A DNA stretch of 64,000 nt from Canna indica (Eukaryota; Streptophyta; Magnoliopsida; Zingiberales; Cannaceae), in contig CP136891.1 in assembly GCA_034359265.1 (NCBI GenBank), positions 86,632,001 to 86,696,000 on the forward strand, written 5' to 3'. Shown in pieces: positions 21,600 through 33,945 of the stretch (position 1 is its first letter; the number at the start of each line of letters is the position of its first letter). Below the pieces are notes generated by a model. That model saw nothing but the letters and a program-made list of their open reading frames with translations, made no database searches and had not been told where the DNA came from. The translations under genes and the position numbers were made by a program.

Positions 21600-22860
21600 A
21601 AGACTCGGTGCATTTGTGGACGACATCTGTTCATAATGTTTATTTGAAGAGTTGATTGCTCCAAGCTCAATGCATCATGAACTAATACGGTAGTTCTCAA
21701 GCTTTTCTTCTTCTTTCTCATCCTGCTCACCACAATTAGAGCTCAATACTCCTCCATGCAAGTGCAAATTAAAAGCATATTTACGTGTTCTATTAAAGTT
21801 AAATTAAAAGCTTATTTATATATGTTCGTTTAAAAGTTCATTTATGTTCATTTAAAAGTTTATTTATGTTCATTTTACACGGCTGATTAAAAATTTGTTT
21901 ATATTTGTTTAAAAGATCAATTATGTTCATTTATAAGCTTGTTTATCTTTGTTTAATTAAAAACTTGTTTGTGTTAGTTTAAAAGCTCATTTACCTTTCA
22001 GATTAAAGTTCAATTAAAAGCAGAAAAACTAATTTACATGTTTGATGAAAAGTTCATTTATATTCGGCTGACATTCTTTGTTGCTATACAGAGACAAAAG
22101 ACTCAGTATATATGTTTGTGGACGACATCCGTTTGCAATGTCTATTTATAAGGCAGATTGCATCAATTAAGTTTAGTGCATCATAAACTAAGATGGTCGT
22201 TCTCAAACTTTTCTATTGTTTCTCATCATGCTCACCATAGCTAGAGCTCAATACTCAACCTTTGTAGGCTCCAACTACAAGTTAAAAGGTTATTTACATG
22301 TTCTATAAAAGTTAATTTAAAAACTTATTTATATATATAATTTAAGTGGCTTATTTATATATGTTGTGTGCTGCTTAGAGATCTAGAGTTCGAATCCTAA
22401 TATGATCACATATTGTGATTATCTATATTTGTTTTCTTGTTAAAATGGTTGATTAAAAACTTCTTTATATTTGTTTAAAAGTTCATTTGAGTTCTTTTAT
22501 AAGTTTGTTTATCTTTGTTTAAAAGCTTGTTTATGTTAATTTAAAAACTCATTTACGCATTTGATTAAAGTTTAATTATAAAAGCTCGTTTATGTGTATT
22601 TAAATTAAAGCTTATTTAGATTTGTTGAAAAACTAATCTACATATTTGACGAAAAACTCATTTATATATGGTTGATTGGTTTTCTTTGCTGCTACATTGA
22701 AAAAAATATAGTGTGTTTTTGGACGACATCCGTTCACAACGTCTATTTAAAGGGCTAATTGCATTTAAACTAAGATGGTCGTTTTCAAGCCTTTCTTCTT
22801 CTTTCTCATCCTGCTCACCACTGCTAATGCTTAATACTCCTATCAACAAAAATTCCAAAC
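21600..22860 (+). pseudogene. Head units 3, 4 and 5
   Basis: Three more heads with about 506 and 582 bp spacing. Unit 3 has ACG in place of ATG at 21687 but keeps the codons for VVLKLFFFFLILLTT and IRAQYS. Unit 4 starts at 22193 with MVVLKLF and then loses frame. Unit 5 starts at 22775 and reads MVVFKPFFFFLILLTTANA followed by a stop. Each has an upstream TATTTAAA or TATTTATA box. The minisatellite spacers are at 21760-22060 and 22270-22680. Confidence 0.6.
22373..22440 (+). repeat. SINE-like fragment with a pol III B-box-like word
   Basis: AGAGATCTAGAGTTCGAATC followed by CTAATATGATCACATATTGTG and ATTATCTATATTTGTT. GAGTTCGAATCCT fits the B box of a tRNA-derived promoter. A close relative lies at 42238-42297 in the window, so this is a dispersed repeat. 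An A box is not convincing, so the fragment may be 5'-truncated. Confidence 0.45.
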
Positions 22861-23567
22861 AACAAACCAGATTTTTAGGACTCAGAGCCGTTGCTTACAA
22901 AAACATACGCCCCTCGTTGATCAGGAAAAGAATCGGATGCCAATGAAGAAGAAGATTCATCTCCCCCCTAACCGACAGTCTGATACCGACGTCCATCCTG
23001 CAAAAAGAAAATAGAGAAGAAGAACTTAAGCTTGATGAAAGCCCTGGGGACTATTAACTAATTAACTTCGTAGCGAAATCACAAAAATATTGAAATGATT
23101 CAATCCACCCCTCTAAGTAGAGATAACGGAAAGAAAAAGAATCTAGGGTTATAAGTCATTAGCTTTTTCATTAATGTTTTTATCTTTGGCTCATACACTT
23201 TCTTGTAATTGGAATGTGAATATGATTTTTAAAATTCGATATATATCAAATATAATATTTTTTTGTTTTTTTAAAATCCATATACTAAATAAGTAATGTA
23301 TATTAATATTTATTTATTTTATTTTTTCTTATTCTACTAAGCAAATATATTCATAGAGATTAATAGTAAAAATTACACAAATAAAAAACGAGGGAGACCG
23401 GAGAAGTCTAATGCAAGAGGCAAACCGGTTCGATTAATCATTTTGGAAGAGGATACATGCATATAACCGGTTCAATTGAAGAGTCGAACCGGACATTCTC
23501 TTCTTTTGCGACGGCAATCGGCTAAAACCCCTCTACTATTTCATTTCTCCCTCTCCCTCTCCCTCCG
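22861..23567. promoter_or_regulatory. Intergenic region and promoter of the NOC2-family gene
   Basis: No gene seen from 22861 to about 23400; AT-rich. From 23410 the sequence becomes GC-richer with three copies of the word AACCGGTTC or its near variants (ACCGGTTCGATT, ACCGGTTCAATT, TCGAACCGGAC). There is a pyrimidine tract (CTCCCTCTCCCTCTCCCTCC) at about 23547, typical of a TATA-less plant housekeeping promoter and leader. Confidence 0.5.
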
Positions 23568-23576
23568 AAACCCTAA
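23568..23576 (+). promoter_or_regulatory. Telo-box (AAACCCTAA) in the NOC2 leader
   Basis: AAACCCTAA, 72 bases before the ATG and directly after a CT-rich tract. Telo-boxes near the transcription start are characteristic of plant ribosomal-protein and ribosome-biogenesis genes, and so fit the gene product. Whether it works here is inference. Confidence 0.65.
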
Positions 23577-23647
23577 TCGGTCGTCTTCCTCAATCATATC
23601 ACCAGCCTCAGTCCAAGCGAATCTTCTTGGACATCTCACCATTAGAG

Positions 23648-26600
23648 ATGGCGAAGAAGTTGGGAAAGAAGGCCAGGAAGTTTGCCAAGAAGAACCTCCA
23701 ATCCGTGATGAAGAGGAAGCGCAAGCTTAACTCCATGTTCAAGAAGAAATCCACTCCCCGCAGAGGTTTCTAAACCGAATCCTAACGACAATAATGTTTA
23801 TCTTTTTCATTTATGTTGGGATGTTGGCGTTGTTATCTTGTGAAATATCGGAGCAGTGGCTTGAATACAAAGTTTGTCAATTTTTGCAAAACAGTAGTAA
23901 ACTAAAACAAGTTATCTTTTCTCTTTACAACAATATATGTCGGGATGTTGGCGTTTATCTTTTCTCTTTTCCGTTGTTTATTAGTATACTAAAACAAGTT
24001 AATCTACTTTCTTGTAGTTTACGTCGTCCAATATCCACCTTAGTTTCAAAGACTAATGCAATTGTATTTCGTTGCCAATAGGAAATACGGATTCCCTTGA
24101 AGACAGCAAGAAGTTGAAACATGTTCAGCAAGTTCAAGAGTAAGTCGGTTTAGTAATTCTTCCTTGCTTCACCTTGTATCGCAATTACTCTTCTTGGTTT
24201 ATACTGCATTGTGATTGAACAGAGTATTTATTGCTAACCGACTAATAGACTAGGATGCCTTTGTTCCCTCTCTCTTTTGCTTTCCTGCGTTGGGTAGACA
24301 GAGCTTATAAGCTTTTGTTTTTTTCCCTTTTCTTTTCTTTTCCTTTATAGGGATCCCAAAGGCCTGATCGCAGAGGCAGATGTTTTCAGCCATCATCTTG
24401 GTGATATATTTAATGAACAAGAAGAAGATTTAGTTGAAGATGTTTCTGAGAGTGATGGATATCTATCTGAGGTCTGTTTTCTGGTTCCTCATTCCCGACT
24501 TCTATCATATTCATGTAGTATTGGAGTAGCCCACTTCTCATCGTTTGTTGTGGATATTGCTTCTCGATTTGGAAACTTTAGTTGTCAAAGAAACAGGCAA
24601 GTATTTACATAAAGTTATTTAGATCCCCAGATTTTTAGGCAATCAGAAACTATATTGAGTAAAAAAGTAAGCCTTTTGAAAATGCCCTATTTGTGGATAT
24701 TAAAGGATCTTCTAGTTTGTTTGACTAATTCTTCCACTAGCTCCTACATGATTGGTTTCATTTTATCTTTTCATTTGATTCCACTGATACCACATGTATT
24801 TCTATACCCATTCAAACAAAAGCCACTTTGTTTGTGACTAGAATCAATTTCATAATTATCTAATGCTTGTAACTGTTTCTATAACCTTATAACTTTTTTT
24901 TGTCAGGCTGCCAGCATTATTTTCTTTTAAAATGATTTTTCTTGTTTCTCATGTTTTAGCTCCAAATTTAGAATTAAGCCAATAGCACAGATCCAAATGT
25001 CCGTCTGCAAGCACACACATATATAAATTCATCTCTATATACTTCATGTTCGGATGTTAGCCTTGTCCCTGTGAATAATCTGAAGATAATAGTTTGCAAC
25101 AGGACTCTGAATGCCCTTATATTTCTGGAAGCGAAGATGAGAATTGTTCAGAAGGTCAGTATTGTTTTAACATCCACATATTCTGAATACTGTCATATGT
25201 TGATGGGTCTAACTTCTGTAGTATGTGTTCAGAAAAGAGAGATAGTGTTCTTTTACAAGAACCAAACAGGGAAATTCATGAAGAGCTTGCAAATCAGAAG
25301 AGTAAACTAGATGAGCTATGTGTTAAGGTGAGTACATTTGTGCTTTTGTAGACATGGTCAGCTTTAGTTACTAAATTTAGAATTGACTTTTTGCTGCTAA
25401 ATATTTTTATTTCAAGTCACCATTTTCTTTTCTTCAGCTTACTTTAGTTCTTGTGAGAAGTTTTTTTTACTGCAGGTCGAAATTAGATATAGGTTTCTAT
25501 TTTCATACGTTTTTTTAGTGCTACATCCATTTGGTTTAGTTTTGATTTCTGCATATGAATGCATGTGCTTTAAAACCAATATTGGGGTGTAACCCAAAAA
25601 AGGTGTCAATACCACCCAATTCTTTCTATGAGACATATGTGCCTTATACATTGAAAAAATGCTTTCCGTAGTAAATGCTAAGACAATCACCCTTTATCCC
25701 AAATTATACATGGTATGTGGATTGGTTTTGTATCATGTAGTTTTTTGGGGAAATGACCTTATATAATCCATGCATCAATTCCCATTCAATCTGTTTCTAG
25801 GTCTTTTTAACCTCTAACTAGAACTGGCTATGCTTACTTTCCTGGATCAATGAATGTTTTCTTTTTCCTGAACATATTCATTAACTTAGCCCAAATTCAA
25901 TTATTTATTTTTCTATGGTTTTTTGTAACTCTAGCAGGGAAAATTCAGTTGTCTCAGTTAGGTTGAAGGGTCATCCTAAAATGGAATGGGCGAGTATGTT
26001 TTTTACTACATTCAAACTGAGACTGACAATAGAGAAAGGGTGACCCAATGCACGAAGCAATCTCACTATTGTGGGCTCTGGGACTAACCATAGCTAGTTA
26101 TAAATTAACCTGTACCAACTAAAATTTTGGATGTTGTTTTACTTGGGGCTTTACATGATTTACATTATTTGCTAGGTAATTGGGAATGAATTGATGATTT
26201 AGCCGCTGAAAATATTATGGTGAGAACATGATGATGCATGTTCCCCAAGCAAGTACTCTTTAGTGGTATTCTTTTCATTTGCCTGTTTCATTAGGCTATA
26301 CTTCAATTTTAAGCCACTAAATCAATGATGATTTATACCAAAATAAGATCCCAACTTTCTAACATGGATGAAAAATGAAGTGGATGCTTCCTTAGTTGGT
26401 GCTGCACTACCAGTTTCTAGTCCAGACAATTGATTGTTGAGGAGATACATGTGTATACAGGAGGAAGTTATCTAATAACAAATAGGATATTTGTTGCTGG
26501 AGAGTCAGAAACCCATATATATGGTTTAGGTTGGTAATCTGGGCATGCCATGATCTATTCAGTTCAGTTGGTGTTCTCAGATGCTGCTGCACGGTTGACA

Positions 26601-29600
26601 ATGGGAAAAACTTGAGCTTCAATATTTTTAGTATTACCAATTTTGAAAGAAACCAAGCTTTCTGACAAACAAGCAATTCAGTTTGAATTCCTGATTTCTA
26701 GCTGCCCTAATTGTTATCATAGTTAGTGGCTCTTTTCAACAGGTAGTAGTATTTGGATGTTTTGCTTGGATGTCTTCTAGAGTCTATGTTATGATGTATA
26801 AAACCTAGTTTCTATATTCAGTCTTTGATAACATCTCATACAATATTCATCTTTTTTTGTTAGAGATGTTTCTTTTATTTTATGAGGAATATTTTTTCAA
26901 ACTTCATCGGAAGTGTTTTAACACACTAGAGCGGTGTGAATATTGTGTGATCCTAGAATGACAAGTTGCATTATTAATTCTAAGTGTGATGGTGATCAAG
27001 TGCAAGCAATGCAGTTCTTTATATCAATCAACACTTAAGAACAATAACAATAAGCAAGAAAATACAAATGGTAAGTAGTTCAAGTATCAAACTTGCTAAC
27101 AAATCAATTTATAGTGGTCTATAGTGGTTGGACAACCTTGCCTACATTGACTACCTTAATTGCCCAGCATCAGTTTCACACCAAAATCCACTAGGTTACT
27201 TGTTTTTAAAGGAGGGTGCACCAAGGTCTTATCCTTCAATATAGAAGGTGTCTACCTCAAATACAAGGACAACAAAGCAAAACAACAAAAGGTAGATGTG
27301 TCATCCACATCCTTACGACCAAATAAGTTGATAATGATAAAGCCAAATACAAAAACAAGTAAAAGGATCTTAAAGGAAATCAAACACAATATGAAGTTTT
27401 TTCTTGCTGTCTCTTATTCCTTTGTAGCTTTGAGATGATGATTCGGTGAGTGTAGGAAGGCTTTGTCAAGGAACTAGGACACAAATAAGCTTAGTTTGAG
27501 GATCAAAGACTTAAACTCAATGGAAGCATGAAAATTGTACTCAATATAACTCTCTCAAGTGCCAAGAAACAATAATTTACTGAATGAAGAGGTTATATGG
27601 GCTTTAGGGTCGGAAACATCTAGATGGACAGCACTCCAATGACTAGAAAACTAGCCGTTGCACAATTGGTCGAATTTTGAGTTGAGGTTTGTTTGGTCGA
27701 CCGAACTTTGGCTGGAAAGCCCATTGTGGTTTTTTAGCCAAAATTGAGATTCAAGCATCTCAGCCATTTTGGGTTCAGAAATGGAATTTTAAGCTTGGAA
27801 AATATTTTGAATCATCGTCTGAGGACTTCTAAAGGTTACATCTTAATTTCTAAGAATCCAAGTATAAAATTTGATACGTCATCACTCCAAGTAATCATAT
27901 GTCATTTTTCATTCAGTTTTGCAAGTTTATCGTTGTTAAATTGAAATGAACATTTGATAAAACTGATACGTACCTGTTTGTCGTCATCAAAACAAAGGGC
28001 ACACCCGAGCCTTTTAGTAACACCATATTAGGTGCTGAACATATACAAATTGTTACTTCTGAATTGTCTGAAAAATTCTTGCATGACTACGTTAAAGTAT
28101 TGAGCCTTTTGGCACTTGTACTGTATGAAGATATTTTGATATATTAAGTGAATTTGTTAAGTTTTTCATGGGGTTTATTATTTCTGTGTTTTTATCTAAA
28201 TTTGCATTGACTTTTTCAAGCTTTCACTTAATCCTTCTTTTATTTGTTATTACTGGCAATTGGGTTTTGTTAGGACCCAAAATTTTCAGAATTTCTTGAA
28301 AGCCGAAGATCTGACCTCCACAAGTCCAGAAGTGAAGAAATTGTAAGTTTCATCTTCCTTTTATTTTGAAATAGTATATCTGATCATTTTTATGATTATT
28401 CAGTAATTAGTAATAATATCACTTTTATTAGTCTTTGGATGCAATTCTACAAATTGGAGTTAAAATTTGAACCTTGATCTTTGATATGACATGTGACTGT
28501 GTCTCTGCTTTCCCGTCCTGGTTCCAGAATATTTTAATTTTTGAATCAAATGTTATTTGTGTCTCTGTTCAATGTTTATCTAGCTTGTATATAAAATTCA
28601 AAGTTGATGTTTATTGACCAAGAGAAAATTGGCACATTTAGTTTCACATCCATTTACAAAGAGGATGTAAAATGTACAGAAATATATAGATTATCTAAAT
28701 TAGCTAGGACGTTTCAGTTCTCATAACTTTCAATAGTGCAAATTGTGATAAAATCTCTAACATGTAAGCACATGTACATACTACTAGTCATTATGAAAAA
28801 ACATTTTGTATATCCAGCTAAACTAATTACATATATTGTAATCATATGCTTTTTGGTTACTTCTTCAATGGATTTTCTCCTATATCTGATGTTAAATTAT
28901 GAACAATCTTCCTAAAAGTATTTTTCATCATAGTATTCAGATGAAGAAGATGCAAGCAGTATGGATGAGGACAGCATACAAGAAAACAGAACCTCAAATG
29001 GCTGCAAGGTCCTTACTAGCTCCACAGTGGATGTATGGTGTTGGTTGGTTATGGAACAGCCAAATGCTTCTGTGCTTACTAACGTTATCAATGGCTTTCG
29101 AGCTGCTTGCCATTATGGAGTGGGCTCTGATGAAGTTTCACCGCAGAAGATTGCAGATAGAGAAGTTTTCTCTAAGATTTTAACATTCATTCTTCACGAA
29201 GCAGATGATATTTTTCGTAGGCTCATGGGAATTTCAGGTTCTTTGAATAAGGACAACATTTTGAAGGTGACCAATAAGTCTGAGTGGAAAACTATGAGAC
29301 CATTGATTAAGTCATTTCTAAGGAGTTCACTTTTCCTTTTGAATCAAGAATCAGATAGCCAGATCCTCATGTTTGTTTTATCCCGGCTCAGATCATCAAT
29401 TATGTTCTTTGCTGCTTTCCCATCACTAGCAAAGAAACTGATTAAGGTATGCCAAATTACCCCCAGAAGTAATAACATACTAATTGTTTGTAATATAGTT
29501 GTTTGTAATCTTGTTATCAGTGCCATAATATTAAAGGAACATTTACTAAGCAGAACCAACAAACCATGTTAGCTAATTGCTTTACATTTATTGTCTTCAT

Positions 29601-32600
29601 AAACTGGTAGAGATTTACAGTTTACTATTCTTAAGAATAGTCTTTTTCTGAAAATGTCTTGGATTTGAATGGTCTTTTCCTTTTCTTACTCTTATGTCAT
29701 TTTGACACAGATATCTGTTCATTTGTGGGCTACTGGTGATGAGAGTCTCTCGGCATGCTCTTTTCTTGTTATACGGGACATTGCTTCTAAGTTTCCTTCT
29801 GATTATCTTGACATATGCCTGACGAAAACGTATGGAGCTTTTATTGCTAATTGCAAGTTCATGGAGTCTGCAAGTTCAAAGCATATTGAATTTCTGGAGA
29901 ACTCTATTGTGGAAATTTATTCCTTAGATATTCAAAGATCATATCAGAAGGTGTTTTTTTCTGTGCAGCAGCTTGCAAGTATCTTAAAGCAGGCTCTGAA
30001 AACAAAGAAAAAGGTTTGGAATATCTCCACAGCTGTTTTATACTTCTATAAGTGTATTTTTGTTCTGGTAATTTTTATAAGTTTTTTCTATATGATGAAG
30101 CTCATTCTCATAATGATGAATGGTGAAAAAACAACATACAAAAAAGGTAATGTAGCAAAAATGAGAATGTTGAGATAGATAAGTGGTATTACTTTAAAAG
30201 ACAGAATGAAGATTGTTATTTTTCATGAACAATTAGGTGTAGCTCCAATTGAAGATTAGAAGAGAAAATAGATTTAGATGGTATGGACATTTTTAAAGGA
30301 GATCTATCGATGCCATTGTTAGACAATGTTAATTAATCATGATTAGTGGGAGAGAGAGAGGAAGATCTAAGAAAATTCTACTTCAAACAATAAAATATGA
30401 TTTAAATGTCTGTGGTATAAGTAGAAATTTCCCCTTAACTATATGGCCGGAAAGGATCCATATGTCCGACCTCAAATAGTTGGGACTTTATGGCATCTTG
30501 TTGTTGAGTAAGGCTCATTGATCTCTGGAGGTGTCTCTGGAAACTAGGAAGTTGCAATTACTTTCTTTTCTCTTGTTCATGATGAGACAGATTGGTACAA
30601 GTTTGACTTTAGAATCACAACACAGGACGATGGAAAAGTTCAATAGAAGGTTCGAACTATCCGTTGGCTGAACCCGATGAGTTCCCTGCTGAATTCGTCT
30701 TTCTCTCTCTAGGATGGTGAATTTGGCTCATTGGCTACAGAAGAGAACCCAAAATATTCTTGGAGAGTTTTGAATGGACATGTAACTGATTCCCCATTTG
30801 TGTTGTAAACCAGTGTTTGAATACAGATTATTCCTCTACGACATCCACATGGACACTTATCAATAAAACATGGATAACTATTATGGGCCTTATACTTCAC
30901 ATAAGCTGCTTCCTTTCTAGTGTTGATTTAGTTCCTTTTAACAAGAAATGGTTGTTTTCTAACTCCATCATGTCTCATTAAAAATTATTAGGTAGTTTAT
31001 AATGTGTCCTTGCCTCTTGTGTCCTTGGTTTATAATGTGGCGAGTCTAGCCCTGCCCTTGGTCTTCAAGATTGTATTCAACTTATTTTCCTTGAAGTTGG
31101 TCAAAAAGCTGAAAATTAAGGAACTCTTAACTTCCTAACTCCCTGCCCAAAATCTTGATTAGTTTAAGCTTAAGGATCTTTGTACACCTTTTATCTTTGC
31201 TTTCAATTTACTCCTAGAAAGAAGGTGTATGATTATATGTTCATTTCCTATCTCTATACCCATCTGTCTCTAATTTAGTGGAGTTTGGAACATCTAGAGA
31301 TAGCGTATGTGAATTTGTCCCTATTGCTTTCTTATGCAGGATGAACTCAAGATGATACACAGTTGGCAATATATTAACTGCATCAGCATATGGGTTAAAT
31401 TTGTTTGTTGTAACTTCAAGAATTATGACACACAGCCATTGCTTTTCTTGATTATTGGTGTCTTAAGAGGGGTAGCTCACTTATTTCCTGGGCCACGATA
31501 CTTGCCTTTGAGGTTCAAATGTGTGAAAATGCTGAATCATCTTTCTCTTTCTTGTGGAGTTTTCATTCCTGTTGCCTCCATGCTTTTTGACTGCCTAGAA
31601 CACAAGGGAAATATCAATGCAGACAGATCACAGCAAAAACAGATTGACCTTTCATTATCATTGAAGGTAAAAAAATAAGAACCCTCTGTTTCTATTCGAA
31701 CTTGTTATGTTTTATTATACTTATGAGGTTTTGAAAATTGCAGATTATCCATATGAGGTTTTGAAAATTCTGCACCTGCTTTTGATTTTTTGCAATAAGT
31801 TTATTATACTTAAATGGATAAACCTATGATGTTGAGACATAGTAAAGAATCCATTCTAGATGAAATGTAAATGTAAATGTTGATTTACCTGACAGATTGA
31901 CATCAGGTCCTGACGGGTTCGTTCAGAACTTATGCATGATTGGTCTGCCCCTGACAGTAGTTGCAGTTTGCTCTTCAAAGAATCATATGCTTAACTTTGT
32001 ATTTTATATCTAGTATTATGTAATTTGGCTCTAATTTTTTCACTATCTAAACAGGTACCAAAGCATCTTCTAAAATCACGAGGCTTTCAGGAAGCAAGTA
32101 TTCTCTTAGCTATTCAGTTGCTTTCAGAACATTTTTCTCAGTGGTGCTATCATGTATCTTTTCCCGAATTGGCAACTATTCCACTCATTCTCCTGAAAAG
32201 ATTCTATGAGAGTACAACTCTTGAAAGTCTGCGTCGTCCTGTCAAGCGATTGATGGATCAGGTACTAATGCATGGGCAAATTGTTTGCAGAAACAAGAAG
32301 TTGCATTACATCTCAAAGATGTAAATAAAATAAACTATTCTTACTAGGATTTCCAAACCAATATTGAATGTTGCATATGCACAATTTACTAGAGCTACAA
32401 ATAGGCGAAACTGTGATTTATGTTGCATGTCTCCCAAATGCAGGTTCAGCAAAATAGTGATTTTATTCAGAGAAAAAGAGACGAGGCTTCATTTTCACCA
32501 AAAGATGAGCCATCAGTAGATAGCTTTCTTCAGGTCTGTTGTTCCCCCCTCTATCCATTTGCTTCTTGAACAATATATTATGCTAATATTCATGTTTTTT

Positions 32601-32707
32601 TTTATAAAAAATGTTTTCAGCTCGAGAAGTGCAATAAAAGTGCTTCTTTTAGTAGGTTCTACGCCAGCATTCAACAGACCTCAATCTCCCAGAAGGCAGC
32701 TAATTAA
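23648..32707 (+). CDS. NOC2: Nucleolar complex protein 2 (Noc2) family, 12 exons
   Basis: Noc2 proteins pair with Noc1 or Noc3 in the nucleolus to drive pre-60S maturation and export. Exons (coding): 23648-23765, 24082-24139, 24351-24471, 25103-25154, 25233-25327, 28274-28342, 28934-29446, 29711-30013, 31340-31666, 32055-32261, 32444-32533, 32621-32707. Every junction keeps frame with GT-AG borders, giving 679 residues. The N-terminus is very basic (MAKKLGKKARKFAKKNLQS), as in nucleolar proteins; residues 60-190 are acidic. The Noc2 domain fills about 340-640 (YGAFIANCKFM, SIVEIYSLD, KTKKKDELKMIHSWQYINC, GPRYLPLRFKCVKML, SFPELATIPLILL). It is a plant Noc2 paralogue of the NOC2 or REBELOTE type; which one is not decided. 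Exon 5 uses the acceptor TTCAG at 25231-25232, not the nearer TGTAG, which would break the frame. Introns 5 and 8 carry repeats. Confidence 0.93.
26880..27970. other. Repeat-like insertion in NOC2 intron 5, unclassified
   Basis: Intron 5 (25328-28273) is 2.9 kb, against 60-1330 bases for the others. Between about 26880 and 27970 composition is less T-rich than the flanking intron, with stretches such as TTGGTCGACCGAACTTTGGC and an end region GTCGTCATCAAAACAAAGGG that resembles retrotransposon LTR text. No paired ends or target duplication could be fixed, so this is only a suspicion of an old LTR-type insertion. Confidence 0.35.
30090..30520 (+). mobile_element. 3' remnant of an RTE-type LINE in NOC2 intron 8
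   Basis: In the plus direction and with frameshifts, the translation recovers the tail of plant LINE reverse transcriptase proteins: a KMRMLR start, GITLKDRMK, EQLGVAPIED, ENRFRWYGH, an ERGRSKK segment and WPERIHMSDLK. The end approaches TTGTTGTTGA, a typical LINE 3' tail. The remnant is 5'-truncated and decayed. It lies wholly in intron 8 (30014-31339) in the sense direction. Confidence 0.7.
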
Positions 32708-33945
32708 ATCTGTATGAGATGAACTGTTGGGTTCTTGATCATAGAAGCCAACAATTCAATACAGTAAATACTTTGAATCACACCCAGCGGCATTGCTTTG
32801 CTGAAACAATGATCATTATCTGCTATTGCAGTGTTATTCACTGTCTAATTCTTGAAACACTTTGCAACAAGCTATGACGCCTGCTATATGCTTCTCTAAT
32901 CTCTCATCACCAGGGATGCAGTTTGTTGGCGCGGCAAGATCAACTCCTCAAAATGGATACAGTGCCGATAAAATTTTGGACTGTCACCTCTGTTCCGCTT
33001 GGTCATTCTTTTAATGATGGCATTGTTCAAGAATTTTTTTTGCAGTTTGTGATGGCAATTTTTCAATAGTATCGGTTAATTGTCTTCTTTTTTTTAAAGC
33101 AAAACTTATTTAATGATAATTCTATTTTGATCATTATAATATCCTGACTGTTATTTTGCAATGTTTTAGTCTCTTGAAACATCAAAGATTCAAATTGAAG
33201 CACGTCTGACTGTATTTTATGTGGAGGAAGAAATTAATCGAAGGATGGACATTGAGAGGATACACGGAAATCTTGACTGTTTGTGCCGTCCAAGTTCAAT
33301 CTCATAAGTCAATTTCAAGGAAAACCATCCTTTCGACCTGATCAAGGGTCATATAAATGTAGGAAAATAATGACAACATGTCTTGCGTCATGATATCAAG
33401 TTTATAAGCTAAATCAGCTAAATTAAATGTCGAAATATCAAGCTCTGTATGATGACAAAATAATATATCACTGAGTTAACCACACGGGTTTTCTTTTGAA
33501 TAGATTCAATCAAATGGGATAGAATATACACACATTCTGTCCACCTTTATTTTGTCATATTGTCTAATTCTCTTCGTACAAATAAAGGGGGATAGTGATA
33601 TATTGCCAATCGATCCCCTGTTAAAAATCAAAGTCAACATTGTCGTTTTTCATCTCTTTCAAATAAAGTAGGCCAGGATTTGAATTTGGGGATTGCATTT
33701 TAACTTAAACAAGTACTCGCAGATTGACATGGGAATCGAATGGAAGCAAAACTCCAGAATGAGCTGACTTCAAGAAATCAAGAGTGAAAGAGAGAGTGAT
33801 GCGATGTTAGCGGAGAATGCGGCCTCGCTGAGCTAACTGTTCAATTTTGGTCAACCCTCTTTGTTTTTTATAATCAATGAATATATACTATATATGAAGT
33901 ATGATTAAGTTAACCATGATTAGCATGCGACCAAGAATGATGATG
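32708..33945. other. 3' flank of NOC2, no further gene
   Basis: 32708-33160 is probably the 3' UTR and downstream flank. A short coding-like block at about 33168-33306, preceded by TTTTAG and ending in TAA, has no match I recognise and no partner exon. The rest is AT-rich with no feature. Confidence 0.5.

Larger units (their letters stand above)
15400..22860. repeat. Array of repeated gene 'heads' and BBE 'tails', split by a hAT transposon
   Basis: Once the hAT element (16900-21400) is set aside, about 3 kb is made of related units spaced roughly 500-600 bp. Each unit has three parts. The head is GGACGACATCCGTTC, then TCTATTTAAAGGG (TATA-like), then an ATG and signal-peptide codons. A degenerate minisatellite of about 20 bp follows (TTTAAAAGCTTGTTTATGTT), then CTTTGTTGCTATACA. 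Head positions 1 of the ATG are 15682, 16249, 21687 (ACG instead of ATG), 22193 and 22775. Between them are two copies of a tail derived from the 3' end of the BBE-like gene, each preceded by the same roughly 200-bp block (15419-15600 and 16585-16750; GGAGGCTTGAAGAGTATC). No unit keeps a long reading frame. Confidence 0.8.

Noticed and set aside
33168..33310. An extra 3' exon of the NOC2 gene
   Set aside because: The gene already has a stop at 32707 that fits the family's C-terminus, and the block has no Noc2 similarity.
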